A DNA stretch of 64,000 bases from Lithobates sylvaticus (lineage: Eukaryota; Chordata; Amphibia; Anura; Ranidae): contig CM053029.1 in NCBI GenBank assembly GCA_028564925.1, positions 587,466,668-587,530,667 on the forward strand, in the 5' to 3' direction. The position numbers and the translations under genes were made by a program. Below the pieces are notes generated by a model. The model was not told the origin of the DNA. It worked only from the letters and a program-made list of their open reading frames with translations, and made no database searches. Shown one piece after another: positions 1 through 12,550 of this stretch. Every line of letters starts with the position of its first letter. Positions within the stretch are counted from its first letter, which is position 1.

Positions 1-74
1 ATGAGAAGGCACTGATGAGGCTGCACTGATAGGTGGCACTGATGGGCACTGATAGGTGACACTGATAGGCAGCA
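1..74. repeat. Minisatellite, CACTGATGGGCA-type units
   Basis: Short units combining CACTGATGGGCA, CACTGATAGGTGG and CACTGATAGGCAG. It continues at 1968-2150 beyond a nested insertion, so the two blocks were once one array. Confidence 0.75.
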
Positions 75-357
75 CATATGGGTAGACATGTAAAGTTTCA
101 TTCCGAATTAATATTCGGATTCATTTTTCGTTATTCAGAGATTCGGATATATCCGAATACCCAAATTACAATATAAACAAAGTACACTGATTGCTCCGAA
201 TAACAAAACAAAATTTGTCCAAATTTTTAAAATTCCGACTGAAATTCGAAACGAATTTTACTATATATGTTGAATTCTAACTGTACACATATTGCTAAAA
301 TCAAAGACTGTGTGTGTTATTAGAGTACCATTTTGAAATACCGTATATACTCGAGTA

Positions 358-1157
358 CAGTGATGTAAGTAACTGAGTTAAAATAAACTGAGTTACCTAA
401 CGCAGTTACTTTAGAGGGTAACGAGTAATCTAACTGATTACTTTTCCCCTCATGGTAACTCAGTTCCCATTACTTTGGCTTAGTTACCCTAATTACATCT
501 ACCGGCACTAGATGGCAGTAGTGTAATTCCGGTGTCCTGCCGAAAAAGTTCCCCCGCCGGATAACGACCCCCCCTACTGCGCAGGCGCAGGGCTTGCGCA
601 GTACGAAGGACTACGGAGCTTCCGAAATTTGCCGAACCTAAACAGCTCTGAGTGAACTCTACACCGCGCAGGTGCAGTTAACATGTAATTGTACGAGGCG
701 ATGCCGCACGCTCCTGATGCTCGTGCTACTCTGCAAGGGGCGTCTATCGTGTAAGTAAGGGGCGGGTCTAGTATTACTGTAAGCAAGGGGCGCATTTATT
801 ATTATTGTTATATATCGAGCTCTGCCCATTAATTTAACATTTGCCCTCTTCTGTAGCCATCCGCCCCTTACACGATATAATAATAATAGACCCGCCCCTT
901 GCTTACACGCTATAACAGATCTGCCCCTTGGTTACACGATATATAACAATAATAATAAATGCGCCCCTTGGTTACAGTAATACTAGACCCGCCCCTTAGT
1001 TACTCGTATAGAATATTAAAAAAAAAAAGTCAGTTACTTTGCTGCGTAACTAATTACTTTTCCAATGTAGTAACTGAGTTACTAACGCAATTACTTTTTG
1101 GGAGAAGTAATTTGTAACTTAACTAATTACTTTTTTAAAGTAAGATGACCAACACTG
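358..1157. mobile_element. hAT-type non-autonomous element, copy 1
   Basis: Begins CAGTGATGTAAGTAACTGAG and ends ACCAACACTG, with repeated AGTAACTGAGTTAC words at both ends. Flanking 8-mers CTCGAGTA (350-357) and CTCCAGTA (1158-1165) form a target duplication with one mismatch. A second copy at 46174-46997 is clearly homologous end to end. The interior repeats CGCCCCTTGGTTACA-type words. No protein is encoded. Confidence 0.85.
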
Positions 1158-1289
1158 CTCCAGTATAAGCCGAGATTTTCTCCGAGAAAGGGACCGAGAA
1201 AGTCCCCCCCTCAGCTTATACTCGAGTCACCGCCGTCTGCCTACATGAACAGCGTGTCATGCAGACAGACGGCAGTGTTCAAAAGCCGC

Positions 1290-1498
1290 GCCTCCTCCTC
1301 CTCCCCGTCCGTGATAGGAGGAACACTAATTTTCCCAGCAGTAAGTCAGTGTGCAGTGTTCCGCCTATCATGGACGTCGTGTCATTCTCATCTCATGGAC
1401 GAGGATGAGAGGATGTCCGTGATAGGCGGAACATTGCACACTGACTGCTGGGAAAACAGTGTTCCTCCTATCACAGACGAGGAGGAGGAGGAGGTGGT
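1290..1498. repeat. Long inverted repeat (hairpin-forming)
   Basis: Two arms of about 80-90 bp are reverse complements with few mismatches: GTGATAGGAGGAACAC near 1310 pairs with GTGTTCCTCCTATCAC near 1470. The loop lies around 1385-1400. It sits in the middle of the TA-flanked element. Confidence 0.8.
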
Positions 1499-2449
1499 GC
1501 TTTTATATCTTGAATGCCACCTTACACGCTGTGGAGGACAGATCGTGACTGCATCGGCACATAAAGGCTGCAATGGGCATTTGCTGACCCTCTTTTCCAC
1601 TTACAGTAGCTGCGCATTTCTCACCCTAGGCTTATACTCGAGTCAATACGTTTTTCACAGTTTTTTGTGGTAAATTAGGGGCCTCGGCTTATATTCGGGT
1701 CGGCCTATACTCGAGTATATACGGTAATTCTGTTTTTGTTAAGCCAAAAGGTAATTTAAAGAGTCGTTGTAATCATTTGATGAAGATTTTTCTTTTGTTT
1801 CTTCATTTTGCTGCATTCGAATAAAAAAAAAAAAAAAAAAATCGAAAGCTTTCAATTCGACCGATTCAAAATTTAAATTGAAAGAAAATTAGAAAAAGAC
1901 ATTCTGAAAACGAATCCCGAGTACAAATTGAACAAAGTTTTTTGTCATGCACATGTCTACTTATGGGCACTGATGGACACTGATAGGTGGCACTAATAGG
2001 CAGCATTGATGGGCACTGATAGATGACACTGATGAGGAGGCACTGATGGGCACTTTTTTGCAGCACTGATGGGCACTTTTTTGCAGCACTGATGGGCATC
2101 ACTGATGAGCACTGATTGGCAGCACTGGTAAATGGGACACTGATTATCAGTGCCGATGTCCTTTCATACAAGCCGGTTATCGGCTCTCTTCTCCTCTCCT
2201 AATACAGTCAGCGTGAGGAAAGGAAATGCCAATAACTGTTTACATCCGTGATCATCTGTAACTGGACACAAGATGATCATATGGTAAAAAGCCGCTGATT
2301 GGCTCTTTATCCCGATCTGTGATCAGCTGTGTCTGGAGGACGCTGCGCTAACAGAGCGCACTGCCCGACGGGCACAACCATGGGAGGACATCATATGACT
2401 GGCTCCCAGAATTGTCCGGTCGCACTGTAGCACATTCGGCTATAGTAGT

Positions 2450-2895
2450 TTAAAAGTCAGCAGCTACAAATACTGCAGCTGCTGACTTTTAATAATCGGA
2501 CACTTACCTGTCCCAGGGTCCAGCGAGGCGCTGGGGAACAAAGCCCCCCTTGTTCCCTGCTCCGCTCGCGGCGCCGGCATCCTTACTGTGGGCACCCGGC
2601 TGTGGCTCCACAGCCGGGCACCCACTGCGCATGCGCGAGTGGCGCCGTGCGCCGTGATAGGACACTCAGTCATCTGGGACACGTGACAGGTCCCAGATGA
2701 CTGTGCGGCGCCCAGAGGAAGTGATGTCAGTGCCCGGGCACTGAAGGTGGCAGACTACGAGGCACCCCCTAGCAACAGGCATTTAGAGGTGAGTAAAAAA
2801 AAAAAATTTTATCCAATTTTTTTTTTTACATTTTTTTTAATGATTTTTAAACACGTTTTTTTTTTTTTTTTGGTGGCAACACCACTTTAAGGAAG
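2450..2895. repeat. Unclassified interspersed repeat bounded by TTTAA/TTTAA
   Basis: Starts with a 17-bp inverted pair (AAAGTCAGCAGCT... AGCTGCTGACTTT) and ends with GGTGGCAACACCACTTTAA after poly-T tracts. The interior is GC-rich. The right-end structure resembles other ranid TTAA repeats. Terminal repeats are not convincing, so the class stays open. Confidence 0.35.
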
Positions 2896-3215
2896 TAGCA
2901 CTGAGAGATCAGAAGCCAGAAAATTTTAAGTTGTAAATTACAAGTGCTGGGGTAAGAATTTTTAACAAACATTTTACTGGAGGATGTTTATTTTATTGTG
3001 CTAAAAGCTAAAGCTTAGCTAAAAAAAAGTTGAGGCTTTAATAGTACTTTATATGTAAGAATAAAGGGGTGTTATCCACCACTGTAATCATAGGGGCGCT
3101 TGGATTATCATGTACCTGTTTTGGCAAGTAAAACAGTCTCTTATATGTGTGTGTTTGGATATTAGCCTACAGTTCAGCTTTAAAAAATAATCCAAAGTTC
3201 CAGCTTGGACCAACA
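2896..3215. other. No gene or recognised repeat
   Basis: AT-rich sequence with no long open frame and no clear repeat structure. Confidence 0.5.
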
Positions 3216-3443
3216 TACAGTGTCTTGAAAAAGTATTCATACCCCGTGACATTTTCCACATTTTGTCATGTTACAACCAAAACATGACACTGTATTTTAT
3301 TGGGATTTTATGTGATAGACCAACACAAAGTGGCACATAATTGTGAAGTGAAAGAATAACGATAAATGTTTTTTGTAAAATTGTTTACAAATAAATATGT
3401 GAAAAGTGTGGCGTGCATTTGTATTCAGCCCCCTTTACTCTGA

Positions 3444-3629
3444 GGCTGGGTTCACACTATTGCTGCATGCGGTTCACAGCAGGGATCCGGCACATCCATG
3501 TTAACCGCTTCAGGTCCGATTTCAGCCAGAAATTTGGGGCCGAATTCGACCAGAAATGGACCAAAAGACGCACAGGACCCCTGTGCAAATTCGCACCGGA
3601 AACCGCAGCGGAGATATGTGAACCCAGCC
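3444..3629. mobile_element. Harbinger-like MITE in Tc1
   Basis: Ends GGCTGGGTTCACAC and its near complement, with TGA on both sides (3441-3443, 3630-3632). A 3-bp duplication of this type fits PIF/Harbinger. The interruption is visible by comparison with the related Tc1 at 58260-58310, which lacks it. Confidence 0.65.
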
Positions 3630-3786
3630 TGATACCCCTAACTAAAATCTAGTGGAACCAATTGCCTTCAGAAGTCACCTAATTAGTAAATAGTCCAACT
3701 GTGTGTAATTTTATCTCAGTATAAATACAGCTGTTCTGTGAAGCCCTCAGAGGTTTGTTAGAGAACCTTAGTGAAAAAACAGCATC

Positions 3787-5220
3787 ATGAAGGCCAAGGA
3801 ACACACCAGACAGGTCAGGGATAACGTTGTGGAAAAGTTTAAAGCAGGATAATGCCGAGTACACACGAGCGGAATTTCCGACAGAGAAAGTCAGGCGGGA
3901 GGTTTTCATCATATATTCCGACCGTGTGTATGCCCCATCCCACTTTTTTCATCGAAAATTCTGACGGACCTAGAAAGAGAACATGTTCTATATTTTTCCG
4001 ACGGAACCAATTCCTATCGGGAAAACTGCTCGTCTGTATGCTGTTCCGTTGTACCAAAAACTACGCATGCTCTGAAGCAAGTACGAGACGGAAGCTATTG
4101 GCTACTGGCTATTTTTCTAGTCCCGCCGTATGTGTTGAACGTCACCGCGTTCTTGACGGTCGGAATTTGGTGTGATCGTGTGTATGCAAGACAGCTTCAG
4201 CGGAATTCCGTTGGAAAAACCTTCAGAGTTTATTCCGACGGGAACACTGGTCGTGTGTACAGGGCATTAGGTTAGAAAAAAATGTCCCAAGCTTAGAACA
4301 TCCCACGGAGCTCTGTTCAATCCATCATTCGAAAATGGAAAGAGTATGGCACAACTGCAAACCTACCAAGACATGGACGTCCACCTAAACTGACAGGCCG
4401 GGCAAGGAGAGCATTCATCAGAGAAGCAGCCAAGAGGCCCATGGTAACTCTGGAGGAGCTGCAGAGATCCACAGCTCAGGTGGGAGAATCTGTCCACAGG
4501 ACAACTATTAGTCGTGTACTCCACAAATCTGGTCTTTATGGAAGAGTGCCAAGATGAAAGCCATTGTTGAAGGAAAGCCATAAGAAGTCCCGTTTTCAGT
4601 TAGCGAGAAGCCATGTGGGGGACACAGCAAACATGTGGAAGAAGGTGCTCTGGTCAGATGAGACCAAAATTTAACTTTTTGGCCTAAAAGCAAAAAAACG
4701 CTGTGTGATGGAAAACTAACACTGCACATCACCCTGAACACACCATACCCACTGTGAAACATGGTGGTGGCAGCATCATGTTGTGGGCATGCTTCTCTTC
4801 AGGAGGGACAGGGAAGCTGGTCAGAGTTGATGGGAAGATGGATGGAGCCAAATACGGTGCAATCTTAAAAGAAAACCTGTTAGAGTTTGCAAATGACGTG
4901 AGACTGGGGGGGAGGTTCACCTTCCAGCAGGACAAGGACCCTAAACATACAGCCAGAGCTACAATGGAATGGTTTACATCAAAGCATATTCATGTGTTAG
5001 AATGGCCCAGTCAAAGTCCAGACCTAAATGCAATTGAGAATCTGTAGCAAGACTTGAAAATTTCTGATCACAGACGCTCTCCATCCAATCTGACAGAGCT
5101 TGAGCAATTTTGCAAAGAAAAATGGGCAAAACTTTCACTCTTGTACAAAGCTGGTAGAGACATCCCCAAAAAGACTTGCAGCTGTAATTTCAGTGAAAGG
5201 CGGTTCTACAAAGTATTGAC
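3787..5220 (+). pseudogene. Tc1 transposase remnant
   Basis: The reading begins MKAKEHTRQVRDNVVEKFKA at 3787 and is cut by a MITE at 3853. It resumes near 4270 with the paired-like DNA-binding region (IIRKWKEYGTTANLPRHGRP). The DDE domain follows with LWSDETKI near 4655, HGGGSIMLW near 4757, DKDPKHTAR near 4930 and [10 protein letters not shown] near 5017. Stops occur after VPR (about 4555), after DETKI (about 4672) and after AIENL (5045). The second catalytic motif reads DKDPKHT where DNDPKHT is usual. Function when intact was cut-and-paste transposition with TA targets. It cannot encode an active enzyme now. Confidence 0.88.
3853..4266. mobile_element. TACACACG-type MITE (Harbinger-like)
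   Basis: Starts TGCCGAGTACACACG and ends CGTGTGTACAGGGCA, with TAA at 3850-3852 and TTA at 4267-4269. The interior carries GGAATTTCCGAC words shared with copies at 16970, 18717, 19974, 27465 and 38567. No coding capacity. A 3-bp TWA target suggests PIF/Harbinger. Confidence 0.7.
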
Positions 5221-5559
5221 TCAGGGGGGCTGCATACAAATGCCCCCCACACTTTTCACATATTTATTTGTAAAAAATTTGAAAAACATTTATCATTTTT
5301 TTCTTCCACTTCACAATTAGGTGCCACTGTGTGTTGGTCTATCACATAAAATCCCAATAAAATACATTTACGTTTTTGTTTGTAACATGACAAAATGTGG
5401 AAAATTAAGGGGTATGAATACTTTTTCAAGGCACTGTAGCTATACATGTACCATACCTGTAGGACCCTTCTAGAAGCTGGATATCACTCTAATGGACCTC
5501 ACAGAATCATGGGCGACACTATCCTTAACTATTGCCACATTACACTACTATCTATAATC

Positions 5560-5650
5560 CCTGTGTCAGGACTGGGATCTGAACCTACGACCTCTGCTCT
5601 GTTCAGCAGTAGCCCTTCTTTCTGAGCCTCATGATCAGCACCCTCTCTGA
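5560..5650 (-). repeat. tRNA-like head, possible SINE
   Basis: Read on the minus strand there is a box-A-like GGCTCAGAAAGAAGG and, about 40 bases later, a box-B match GGTTCAGATCC. This fits the internal promoter of a tRNA-derived SINE or tRNA pseudogene. I could not define the body or a tail, so the boundaries are approximate. Confidence 0.4.
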
Positions 5651-6354
5651 TCCTTTGGATAAGCTTGCCTTGTACCTTGTTTCTAGTGAACTTTGAACTC
5701 CTTGCTCCTCTCATGAACTTCCTACTTTAAACTATGTCCCTGAACTTCCGGTTTGCCAGATTATTGTGCTCCCTCCAGCCGATATCTTGCTCCTTTGTGC
5801 TCCTGCAGCTGTCCTCATATCCACTACCAGTTGTTACCGACTTTTGGCTTGTTTACTGACTACGCTTCTGCTTGATCCCTACCTGCTCTATCTGCTACTG
5901 GACCCTGGCTTGCTCACCTCCTGGTGGGGCGATCCTGAGGAGCGCAACCTGGTACTAACACGCTGCAAAACTCATCTCCACCGACAGGAGCTCTGGTGAA
6001 TTGTTAGTGCTTGGACCCCGCACCTCGGTTAAGTTGTGTAATCTGCCAATGTGACCTGCTTTTGTACTTATCCAGCTGGTCAGTGGGACCCTCTATACTG
6101 CTATAGCTACTGGTCTCTGATCTTGACCCCTGACCATGACACCCTGGAGCATACAAACAAATCAAACAAGGCCTACTGTGCTATTTTCTGACTGCGGCCC
6201 ATGCAGTTATTGCTAGTACAAAGACACCCCTCTCCAAATATTGGAATGTGAACTTGAAATGGACTTCACCTACCAGATGGAATTGATGGTCTCCCAGGAT
6301 AAAGGAACAGAATGACAACTTCCTTACCAAATTGTCTGCTTGAGTATACTCTAA
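5651..6354. other. Unclassified non-coding DNA
   Basis: Pyrimidine-rich sequence up to about 6140 with many CTGACT/CCTGCT words. It resembles leader or untranslated DNA of a retroelement, but no domain is visible. It then passes into the minisatellite edge. No gene. Confidence 0.35.
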
Positions 6355-7369
6355 GAGCACTGAAGGGGGGGGGGGGGTGCACAGAGGGTACTTTGATGTA
6401 TGGGGGGGGGGGCTCTGATGTATGGAGTGTATTCTCATTTATGAGGCTGCATTGATGTATAGCAGGACACTGATGTATACAGGGTACTCTGATGTAGGGA
6501 GGACGTTGATATATAGAGGGTACTCTGATGTATAGAGGCAACTCTGATACATAGAGGGTATTCTTATGTATAGAGGCAACCTTAATGTATAGAGGGTACT
6601 CTGATGTATAGGGGGGGCCTAATATATAGAGGGTATTCTAATGTATAGGGGAGGGGAGCACTGATGTCTAGAGGGTACTCTGATGTATAGGGGGGCCCTG
6701 ATATATAGATGGTACTCAAATGTATAGGGAAAACTCGGATCTATAGGAGGAATACTTTGATAGATAGAGGCTACTCTGACGTATTAGGGGGCTCTGATGT
6801 ATAGAGGGGATTCTGATGTATGGTGTGGGCTCTGATGTATAAAGGGTACTATGATGTAATGGGGGGAATCTGATGTAAAGTGTGTACTCTGATGTATAGG
6901 TGGGACCTTAATGTATAGAGACTATGCTGATATATACGGGGGACCCTAATGTATAGAGGGCACTCGGATGTATAGGGGAAACTCCGATCTACTGGAGGAG
7001 TACTTTGATATAAAGAGGGAACTCTGATGTATTGGGGGGATTCTGATGTATGGTGTGGGCACTGATGTATAGAGGGTAATATGATGTATAGGGGGGCTCT
7101 GATGTATAGAGGGTACTATGATATATAGGGGACTCTGGTGTATAGGGGATACTCTGAGATATATATATCTAGAGGGTACTATGATGTATAGGGGGACTCT
7201 GGTGTAAAAAGTGTACTCTGATGTATAGGGGAGACCTTAATGTACAGAGGGTATGCTGATGTATAGGGGGGACCCTAATGTATAGGGGGCTTTGATGTAT
7301 AGAGGGTACTATGATATATAGGGGACTTTGGTGTATAGGGGATACTCTTATATATACATATATATACCG

Positions 7370-7375
<6 letters not shown>

Positions 7376-7424
<49 letters not shown>
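7376..7424. repeat. (TA)n microsatellite
   Basis: Pure TA dinucleotides inside the minisatellite. Confidence 0.95.
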
Positions 7425-7427
<3 letters not shown>

Positions 7428-7653
7428 GACACTCAGATGTATAGGGAGGACTCCAATCTATAGGGGTAGTACTTTAATGTATAGAAGGGTACTCTGATGT
7501 ATAGGGGGGGGGGGGGGGGGCTCTAATGTATAGAGGGGAATATAATGTATGGGGCTGGCTCGGTTGCATAGAGGGGACTCTGATGTATAGGGGAACCCTG
7601 ATGTATAGAGGGTACTATGATATATAGGGGGCTCTGGTGTATAGGGGATAATT

Positions 7654-7658
<5 letters not shown>

Positions 7659-7716
<58 letters not shown>
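7659..7716. repeat. (TA)n microsatellite
   Basis: Pure TA run ending in (GA)n, inside the minisatellite. Confidence 0.95.
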
Positions 7717-7725
<9 letters not shown>

Positions 7726-7970
7726 GACACTCAGATGTATAGGGAGGACTCCAATCTATAGGGGTAGTACTTTAATGTATAGAAGGGTACTCTGATGTAT
7801 AGGGGGGGCTCTAATGTATAGAGGGGAATATAATGTATGGGGCTGGCTCGGTTGTATAGAGGGGACTCTGATGTATAGGGGAACCCTGATGTATAGAGGG
7901 TACTATGATATATAAGGGGCTCTGGTGTATAGGGGATAATCTGATGTGTGTGTATGTATATATATATATA

Positions 7971-9587
<1,617 letters not shown>

Positions 9588-9640
<53 letters not shown>
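9588..9640. repeat. (TA)n microsatellite at the right edge of Frog Prince A
   Basis: The TA run that received the transposon. The matching left part is at 7957-7970. Confidence 0.9.
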
Positions 9641-9644
<4 letters not shown>

Positions 9645-9858
9645 GGTACTATGATGTATAAGGGGACTCTGGTGTAAAAAGTGTACTCTGATGTATAGGG
9701 GAGACCTTAATGTACAGAGGGTATGCTGATGTATAGGGAGGGCCCTGATGTATAGGGGGGACCCTAATGTATAGGGGGCTCTGATGTATAGAGGGTACTA
9801 TGATATTTAGGGGACTTTGGTGTATAGGGGATACTCTGATATATACATATATATACCG

Positions 9859-9863
<5 letters not shown>

Positions 9864-9938
<75 letters not shown>
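9864..9938. repeat. (TA)n microsatellite
   Basis: Pure TA run of about 75 bp, the third of the same cassette. Confidence 0.95.
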
Positions 9939-9940
<2 letters not shown>

Positions 9941-10200
9941 CACTCAGATGTATAGGGAGGACTCCAATCTATAGGGGTAGTACTTTAATGTATAGAAGGG
10001 TACTCTGATGTATAGGGGGGGGGGGGCTCTAATGTATAGAGGGGAATATAATGTATGGGGCTGGCTCAGTTGTATAGAGGGGACTCTGATGTATAGGGGA
10101 ACCCTGATGTATAGAGGGTACTATTATGTGTAGGGAGGACTGTGATATATAGGAGTCACTCTAATGTATAGGGAGTACTCTGATATTTAGAGGGAACTTA

Positions 10201-10575
10201 GGCCCCTTTCACACTGGGGTGGCCCCTTTAACTCCAGTGTGAAAGCCGGCGGGCTTTCACACTGGAGCGGTGCGCTAGCAGGACGGCAAAAAAAGTCCTG
10301 CTAGCAGCATCATAGGAGCGGTGTGTTCACCGCTCCTATACCGCTCCTTCCCATTGATTTGAATGGGAAACCGCGGTAAAACCGCGGGAATACCGCCGCA
10401 AAGCGCCGCTACGGCGGCGCTCTGCGGGGGTCTTTAACCCTTTTTCGGCCGCTCGCGGGGGGTAAAACCGCACCGCGAGCGGCCGAATACCGCGGTTAAA
10501 ACGACGGTAAAGCAGCGCTAAATATAGCGCTGCTTTACCGTCACCGCGGCTCCCCGCCCCAGTGTGAAAGGGGCA
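10201..10575. mobile_element. GC-rich palindromic MITE (GGCCCCTTTCACACTGG ends)
   Basis: Left GGCCCCTTTCACACTGGGG is mirrored by CCCCAGTGTGAAAGGGGCA on the right. TTA flanks both sides (10198-10200, 10576-10578), a Harbinger-like target. The interior contains further nested inverted repeats such as GCAGCGCTAAATATAGCGCTGC. Confidence 0.8.
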
Positions 10576-10799
10576 TTATGCATGTGGGGTGGGGGGCTGC
10601 CTCTGATGTAATGAGAGGATTCTATGATAGACATAGTGGGGGGGCTTCTAATGTGAAGTTCCTTTTATCCAGGTGGTTTTATGCATCATCCCAGGCTCAG
10701 GTTTCCCATTGATGATAAGTAACATTTACTTTGGGGGTGCCTCAAGATTTTGCATACTTTTAAAGGGTGTCATCATGACTGAAAAAAGTTTGAGCACTA
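10576..10799. other. No gene seen
   Basis: Mixed sequence with a GGTGGGG run. Nothing recognised. Confidence 0.5.
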
Positions 10800-10803
10800 T
10801 TAA

Positions 10804-11367
10804 AGCGGTTCTACACCCATTTCATTTAGTAAATCTCTTTGCCTTCCAAATCAGGCAAAGAGTACTAAATGAAATGTTTTTTTTTTTTTTTTTTTTTTAC
10901 TTACCTTGTAATTGAAGACTTCCGGTCTTCTCCCTCTGCGGCGGCGGGCGGGGTCTTGCGTCGATCGTCGTCACGCCGCACTGTCTCCTGGGATCTGGTG
11001 TCATTGATCCCAGGAGCCAGTGCGGGCATCTTCCGAAATCTCGCGAGATTTCGGCCACATCTTCCGAAATCTCCCGAGATTTCGGCCGCATCTGCCGAAA
11101 TCTCGTGAGATCTCGGCAGATGAGCCGTTACTGCGCACGCGCGAGTAACGGCAGTGCATGGTGGGCCATCTAAAGTCCCTGTGGGTGTTTCACATGCCCA
11201 CAGGCAAGATGGCCCCCAGCACTAAAGAAGAAGACGAGGAACTTCATCGGACGAAAACCGGCGGCGATCGAGATGGAAGATGGAACAGGTGAGTCCCCTA
11301 ATAAAGGTAAGCACACTTTATATTACATCCTTAAAAAAAAAAATTTTTTTCAGAGTGCAGAACCGCT
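10804..11367. mobile_element. TTAA-flanked MITE (AGCGGTTCTACAC ends)
   Basis: Ends AGCGGTTCTACAC and GTGCAGAACCGCT are inverted, with exact TTAA on both sides (10800-10803, 11368-11371). The TTAA target is used by piggyBac and Kolobok elements. The central GC-rich part holds three tandem near-perfect palindromes. No coding frame. Confidence 0.85.
11033..11116. promoter_or_regulatory. Three tandem 22-bp palindromes, one with TCTCGCGAGA
   Basis: Palindromes at 11033-11054, 11064-11085 and 11095-11116, spaced 31 bp apart. The first has the exact core TCTCGCGAGA (11039-11048). The second has TCTCCCGAGA and the third TCTCGTGAGA. TCTCGCGAGA is the known site of BANP, an activator of CpG-island promoters. 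Regulatory use here is inferred only. Confidence 0.6.
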
Positions 11368-11371
11368 TTAA

Positions 11372-12224
11372 CCTTGAGCTTTATATAATAATGCCATATC
11401 TCCCCATATGATACTATATTTTGATACCACCGAGGATAATATTATGTCTATATTTAGATATTCTTGTATCATCTCCTAATTTTGTCATAAACTTAAAAAA
11501 AGTTTGCAAAACTTAAAAAACAAAACAAACAATTAAATATAAAAGCTTTTTATATGTTTCTTAAAAAATGTCTTCACAGCCAAGGTTACTTCTCCGGGAG
11601 CGAAGGAGTTACTCTCCATCTGGATGGAAACCAGGATGCTTAGCATCACATACACACTGGAAATACGCGCTTCCCTGCAGAGACCAATTTCTTTTTCCAT
11701 CACCTGTGGCTCTCTTTTTGGCAGCAGGTTTCAGCCGCCAATTGCTGCCTCGGCTTCACACTGAACCTGCTGTAGCAATGCTGTGAGCTGGGATGGAGGT
11801 AATGACTTCCATAGTGCGGAGAATTACTCAGCCGAGCACACCAGGCCTTTTTACTACACATTGGCCTTAGTATGTGAAGTCCGCTCGGCACAGATCTCCT
11901 GTGGGACGCTTCCACATGATGAGATTTGCATGCTTGTCATCACCGGTCTCCATCATGGCGAGCAAAAGGGAAACTAGTCGTAGAAAATGACAAAACGGGA
12001 GGGATGAGTCCCTGATCAGCCGGGAGCTCTAAGAACACCGGAGGGCCGACTCTTATTAGGAACTCCTCACTGCAAGAGATCATTAATTCTTATGTAACAC
12101 AGAACTCCATATCCTTACTCTCCTTCCATGCAGGTTTTTTGGTGGTTTGGATTTCCTCCAATAGGTTCAAAAGTCTACTGATAGAACAATAGTCTTCTGC
12201 TCAAATAAGCCCCAAAAACCATAA
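11372..12224. other. Low-repeat non-coding DNA, part possibly conserved
   Basis: No convincing repeat structure from about 11560 to 12120. The stretch 11840-12120 includes an octamer-like GATTTGCATG and a homeobox-type ATTAATTC in balanced, non-repetitive sequence. No splice-bounded exon was found. Confidence 0.35.
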
Positions 12225-12420
12225 CTATACCAAAAATCTAAAAAGTTATATACTGCAGATCACCAATCCTTAGATGTTGTGGCTGCAATGGTTTTCTTTT
12301 TTTCTAGAATATTTTCGGCAAGAACAGAAAATACTTGTTGATCCTGCCAGAAATGTGGTGTCCTCATCCCTTCTTGTGAGGTGAACTGGAAGCATAAACT
12401 AATTTTTTCTTCCTTCTGTG
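12225..12420. repeat. Interspersed repeat shared with 55950-56130
   Basis: The CACCAATCCTTAGATGTTGT region and the following T-rich part match the sequence near 55990 (ACCAATCCTTAGTTGTAGTG). Ends are not defined. Confidence 0.55.
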
Positions 12421-12550
12421 AACTACTAATCCCCCCCTCCCCGTAATGGAAATAAACAAAGGCAGATACACTATATTGACAAAAGTATTGGGACGCCTGC
12501 CTTTACACACACATGAAATTTATTCGCATCCCAGTCTTAGTCCGTAGGGT

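Larger units (their letters stand above)
341..1724. mobile_element. TA-flanked inverted-repeat element (CCGTATATACTCGAGTATA ends)
   Basis: Left end CCGTATATACTCGAGTA and right end TACTCGAGTATATACGG are inverted copies, flanked by TA on both sides (339-340, 1725-1726). The left repeat is cut by a hAT insertion at 357/358. The motif CTTATACTCGAGTC also recurs inside the element. TA duplication and long terminal repeats fit a Tc1/mariner-type MITE. I do not recognise the family name. Confidence 0.6.
83..1959. mobile_element. hAT-like element with TAGACATGT termini, AT-rich, nested
   Basis: The element starts TAGACATGT and ends ACATGTCTA. Flanking 8-mers are CATATGGG (75-82) and CTTATGGG (1960-1967), a target duplication with one mismatch. 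Interior ends are AT-rich with many CGAAT/ATTCG words. A second copy at 53316-55040 has the same right terminus and an exact 8-bp duplication. Eight-bp duplications suggest the hAT superfamily. No transposase frame was seen, so it is non-autonomous. Confidence 0.6.
1..2443 (-). mobile_element. TTAA-type ranid repeat with internal minisatellite, interrupted
   Basis: The outer parts (1-82 and 1960-2443) carry a short tandem repeat of the type GGCACTGATGGGCACTGATA. The right end contains a CGTCATATGACG-like palindrome and an ATTCGGCTATAG stretch. The same three parts occur, reverse-complemented, in the TTAA-flanked element at 36708-37538, so this is the same family. The left end lies outside the window. 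The right end is near TTTAA at about 2443. The family has no coding capacity. Assignment to piggyBac-like or Kolobok-like elements rests only on the TTAA target. Confidence 0.6.
3218..5436 (+). mobile_element. Tc1-like transposon 1, full-length but interrupted
   Basis: Inverted ends CAGTGTCTTGAAAAAGTATT and its complement at 5417-5436, each flanked by TA (3216-3217, 5437-5438). Subterminal repeats (CACATTTTGTCATGTTACAA) are also inverted. Two MITEs lie inside, at 3444-3629 and 3853-4266, which explains a length of 2219 bp rather than about 1.6 kb. A reverse-strand relative is at 57513-58506. Confidence 0.9.

Noticed and set aside
1245-1673. 142-codon plus-strand frame
   Set aside because: Spans the hairpin of a TA-flanked MITE. 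No similarity to a known domain.
1-2150. CRISPR-like look of short regular repeats
   Set aside because: Units are a degenerate minisatellite without unique spacers, and the genome is clearly vertebrate.
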